Positions 62,318 to 64,000 of a stretch of 64,000 nucleotides of DNA are shown here, piece after piece. Made by a program: the position numbers and the translations under genes. Each line of letters begins with the position of its first letter. The first letter of the stretch is position 1. The DNA is from Cognatilysobacter tabacisoli (GTDB taxonomy: Bacteria; Pseudomonadota; Gammaproteobacteria; Xanthomonadales; Xanthomonadaceae), in NCBI RefSeq assembly GCF_003586305.1, contig NZ_QXJI01000004.1:280198-344197 (forward strand), in the 5' to 3' direction. The notes below the pieces were generated by a model. That model did not search any database. It worked only from the letters and a program-made list of their open reading frames with translations, and was not told the DNA's origin.

Positions 62318-62982
62318 TCGGGATCTCGGAGGCGGGAAGGGGAATGGGGCAGTGGATTCGCGCCGTAGCAGGCGGCGAAGGCGTGGGCGGCGCGCGCCGG
62401 GTCGGCGGCATCGAACACCGCGCTGACGACCGCCAGCAGGTCGGCCCCGGCGGCAACGAGGGCCGGCGCATTGTCGATGGTGATGCCGCCGATCGCGACC
62501 CGCGGCACGCCCAGCGCCGCGGCTTCGTCGAGCAGTGACGGTGACGCGTGACGCGCGTGCGGCTTGGTCGGCGACGGGAAGAACGCGCCGAACGCGACGT
62601 AGCTGGCGCCGGCGCCAACCGCGAGGCGGGCCAGCGCGACGCTGTCGTAGCACGAGGCGCCGATGAGCGCGTCGGGTCCCATTAGTTCGCGTGCGGTCGC
62701 GAGGTCGCCGTCGTCCGCCCCGAGGTGCGCGCCATCCGCGCCGAGCCGAGCCGCCAGCCGCCAGTCGTCGTTGATGATCAGCGGAACGCCGTATCGCGCG
62801 CACAGCGGCTGCAGCGCGGCCGCCTGGGCCGCGCGCAGCTCGGCGGTGGCCGCCTTGTTGCGGTACTGCAGCCACGCCGCGCCGCCGTCGAGCGCGGCCG
62901 CCGCGCGCGACAGCAGGCGCGGCGTGTCCGCATCGTCGGGCGTGATCGCGTACAGGCCGCGCGCGGGCCAGCGCTGGTGCAT
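62314..62982 (-). CDS. thiE: Thiamine-phosphate synthase
   Basis: ThiE joins HMP-PP and thiazole phosphate to thiamine phosphate. The 222-residue TIM-barrel has GLYAITPDD, the LQYRNKAA pyrophosphate-binding strand, [44 protein letters not shown] and [12 protein letters not shown]. The last 15 residues extend past the usual end into the hemL start. The ATG at 62982 is followed by the conserved strand at once. Unlike thiC, no TPP riboswitch is seen; the gap to rubredoxin is only 63 bp. Confidence 0.94.
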   Translation of the reverse strand: MHQRWPARGLYAITPDDADTPRLLSRAAAALDGGAAWLQYRNKAATAELRAAQAAALQPLCARYGVPLIINDDWRLAARLGADGAHLGADDGDLATARELMGPDALIGASCYDSVALARLAVGAGASYVAFGAFFPSPTKPHARHASPSLLDEAAALGVPRVAIGGITIDNAPALVAAGADLLAVVSAVFDAADPARAAHAFAACYGANPLPHSPSRLRDPE

Positions 62983-63033
62983 CGGCGTGCTTTCCGTGGG
63001 GGCGGGTGGGACACTACGCATCCCGCAAGCCAC

Positions 63034-63039
63034 CATTAT
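63034..63039 (+). promoter_or_regulatory. -10-like hexamer 6 nt before the rubredoxin gene
   Basis: CATTAT-CCGCCC-ATG, start at 63046, no ribosome binding site. It fits the leaderless layout seen upstream of waaA, the LON-domain gene and the kinase. Confidence 0.4.
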
Positions 63040-63045
63040 CCGCCC

Positions 63046-63237
63046 ATGTCCGAGACTGCCGCGACCACCGCCTACCGCACCTGGATGTGCGTCGTCTGCG
63101 GCTTCATCTACGACGAGGAGAAAGGGCTGCCCGAAGACGGCATCGCGGCCGGCACCCGCTGGGAAGACGTGCCCGACACGTGGACCTGCCCCGACTGCGG
63201 CGTGACCAAGGACGATTTCGAACTGATGCAGATGTGA
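63046..63237 (+). CDS. Rubredoxin
   Basis: A 63-residue rubredoxin. The four iron ligands are C15 and C18 (MCVVCGFIYDE) and C48 and C51 (TCPDCGVTKDDF), with the usual PEDGI loop between. It is a one-electron carrier; in aerobic proteobacteria partners include alkane hydroxylases and oxidative-stress reductases, none of which is nearby. It diverges from thiE. Confidence 0.97.
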   Translation: MSETAATTAYRTWMCVVCGFIYDEEKGLPEDGIAAGTRWEDVPDTWTCPDCGVTKDDFELMQM

Positions 63238-63296
63238 CAGGCGCGGGCTCGGCCGGCGTCGCGGACCCTCGTTCCGCTGCCCGGCCCCTCCGCCCG

Positions 63297-63743
63297 CTAC
63301 CTGGGCGCGATGCCCGGGCCGAACGTCAGCTCGGCCCCGTCCTGCAGGCCGATCCGCGCCGCCTGGCCGGCGTTGAGCTCGAGCACGTAGCGGGCCGGGC
63401 CGGTGCTGGGATAGGGCGGGCAACCGTCCCCGAGCGAGCACGGCGGCACGTCGCGCCGCTGCGACACCAGCCGGCGCTGGCTGTCGAAGTACAGGATGTC
63501 GAGCGGAATCTTCGTGTTCTTCATCCAGTAGGCCTGCGGTTCCTCGCGCTCGTGCAGGAACAGCATCCCGCGGTCGGCCGGCAGTTCCTCGCGGAACATC
63601 AGGCCCCGCGCCCGTTCGGCGTCATCGTCGGCCACTTCCACGACATAGCGCTGGCCTGCCAGTTCCACCCACGTGCCGTTGCCGGAAGCGCATCCGCTCA
63701 ACGTCATCGCCGCGGCGGCGCCCAACAGTCGAAGTCGCATCAT
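63297..63743 (-). CDS. DUF192 family lipoprotein
   Basis: A 148-residue exported protein of the DUF192 family. It has a lipoprotein signal with lipobox LSGC (C18 from this start). The domain shows YVVEVADDDAERARGLMFRE, GMLFLHEREEPQAYWMKNTK and PLDILYFDS, followed by a two-cysteine loop (PPCSLGDGCPP) and YVLELNAGQAARIGL. The MLF...WMKNT pattern is the family signature; function unknown. ATG codons at 63743 and 63740 are equivalent; longer readings upstream do not improve the signal peptide. Confidence 0.88.
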   Translation of the reverse strand: MMRLRLLGAAAAMTLSGCASGNGTWVELAGQRYVVEVADDDAERARGLMFREELPADRGMLFLHEREEPQAYWMKNTKIPLDILYFDSQRRLVSQRRDVPPCSLGDGCPPYPSTGPARYVLELNAGQAARIGLQDGAELTFGPGIAPR

Positions 63744-63973
63744 CGTGCTGTCCATTTCTTGGTTGCTCGGAACATCGGCGACGCTGCAGGCCGCGTCAAG
63801 CCTCACTCTCCGTGCGAGACCGGCAATGGTCGTTCAACATCGAGCAAGAAATTTCGCGGCGCCCCCTTCCCATTCGTGACGGCGCTGTGCACAATGCGCG
63901 CCCCGCTGACCGGCGGCCGCTCTTCGGAGCAGCGACGGACAGGAGGGAGCCGAAAAAAGCAGTTCACAAGGTG

Positions 63974-64000
63974 TTGACGACTGCGAAATTGGCTGTAAGA
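63974..64000 (+). promoter_or_regulatory. Sigma70-like promoter at the window edge
   Basis: TTGACG (63974-63979), 16 bp, then TAAGA cut by the window end. It lies in an A/T-richer patch and points to a gene beyond the window. The stretch 63744-64000 holds no gene otherwise. Confidence 0.55.

Overview
The window is extremely GC-rich chromosomal DNA in which almost every real codon ends in G or C. Its gene content points to a gammaproteobacterium of the Xanthomonadaceae/Lysobacteraceae type (Lysobacter, Luteimonas and relatives). The clues are an ilvGM-type acetohydroxyacid synthase joined to leu genes, a fused aspartokinase/homoserine dehydrogenase with thrBC, a PPi-dependent phosphofructokinase with a membrane H+-pyrophosphatase, a TonB-dependent receptor, a lauroyl-type acyltransferase, Kdo transferase and O-antigen ligase, and the short adenylate kinase. 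The family is an inference; no rRNA or tRNA gene lies in the window.

Layout. 1-1.5 kb: end of a YceI protein, a pirin and a small CHCC zinc-finger protein. 1.5-6.4 kb: lipopolysaccharide genes (glycosyltransferase, O-antigen ligase, LpxL-like acyltransferase, waaA). 6.4-14.7 kb: export functions (tolC with an isoaspartyl methyltransferase-like gene, then a TetR regulator divergent from an RND adaptor/pump pair) and a GST. 15.4-32.7 kb, all on the minus strand: a continuous block ilvL-ilvD-ilvC-ilvG-ilvM-ilvE-ilvA-leuA-leuC-leuD-leuB-thrL-thrA-thrB-thrC. It covers valine, leucine, isoleucine and threonine synthesis, starts with a well-formed ilv attenuator and has a second, threonine-rich leader peptide before thrA. 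Divergent from it, 32.8-34.9 kb carries a TPP riboswitch and thiC.

35-45.5 kb: a Tat-exported serine hydrolase, an ion-channel protein, a membrane wHTH/beta-propeller regulator, an AraC regulator, a large TonB-dependent receptor, an aspartyl/asparaginyl hydroxylase and a sulfotransferase. 45.6-52.6 kb is rich in pyrophosphate and nucleotide enzymes (ppa, hppA, pfp, adk) with small secreted proteins between them. 52.6-59.7 kb: mpl, a LON-domain protein, a DedA-PAP2-LssY fusion, a RIO/InaA-like kinase, an SDR and a glyoxalase, and a voltage-gated-type channel. 59.8-63.8 kb: argD-like aminotransferase, hemL coupled to thiE, rubredoxin and a DUF192 lipoprotein. The last bases carry a sigma70-like promoter pointing out of the window.

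The most notable points are the BCAA-threonine superoperon with two leader peptides, a palindrome-rich in-frame insertion in leuB between two conserved LeuB motifs, and a recurring pattern of a -10-like hexamer exactly 6 nt before start codons that suggests leaderless transcripts. No insertion sequence, prophage, CRISPR array or defence island was seen.
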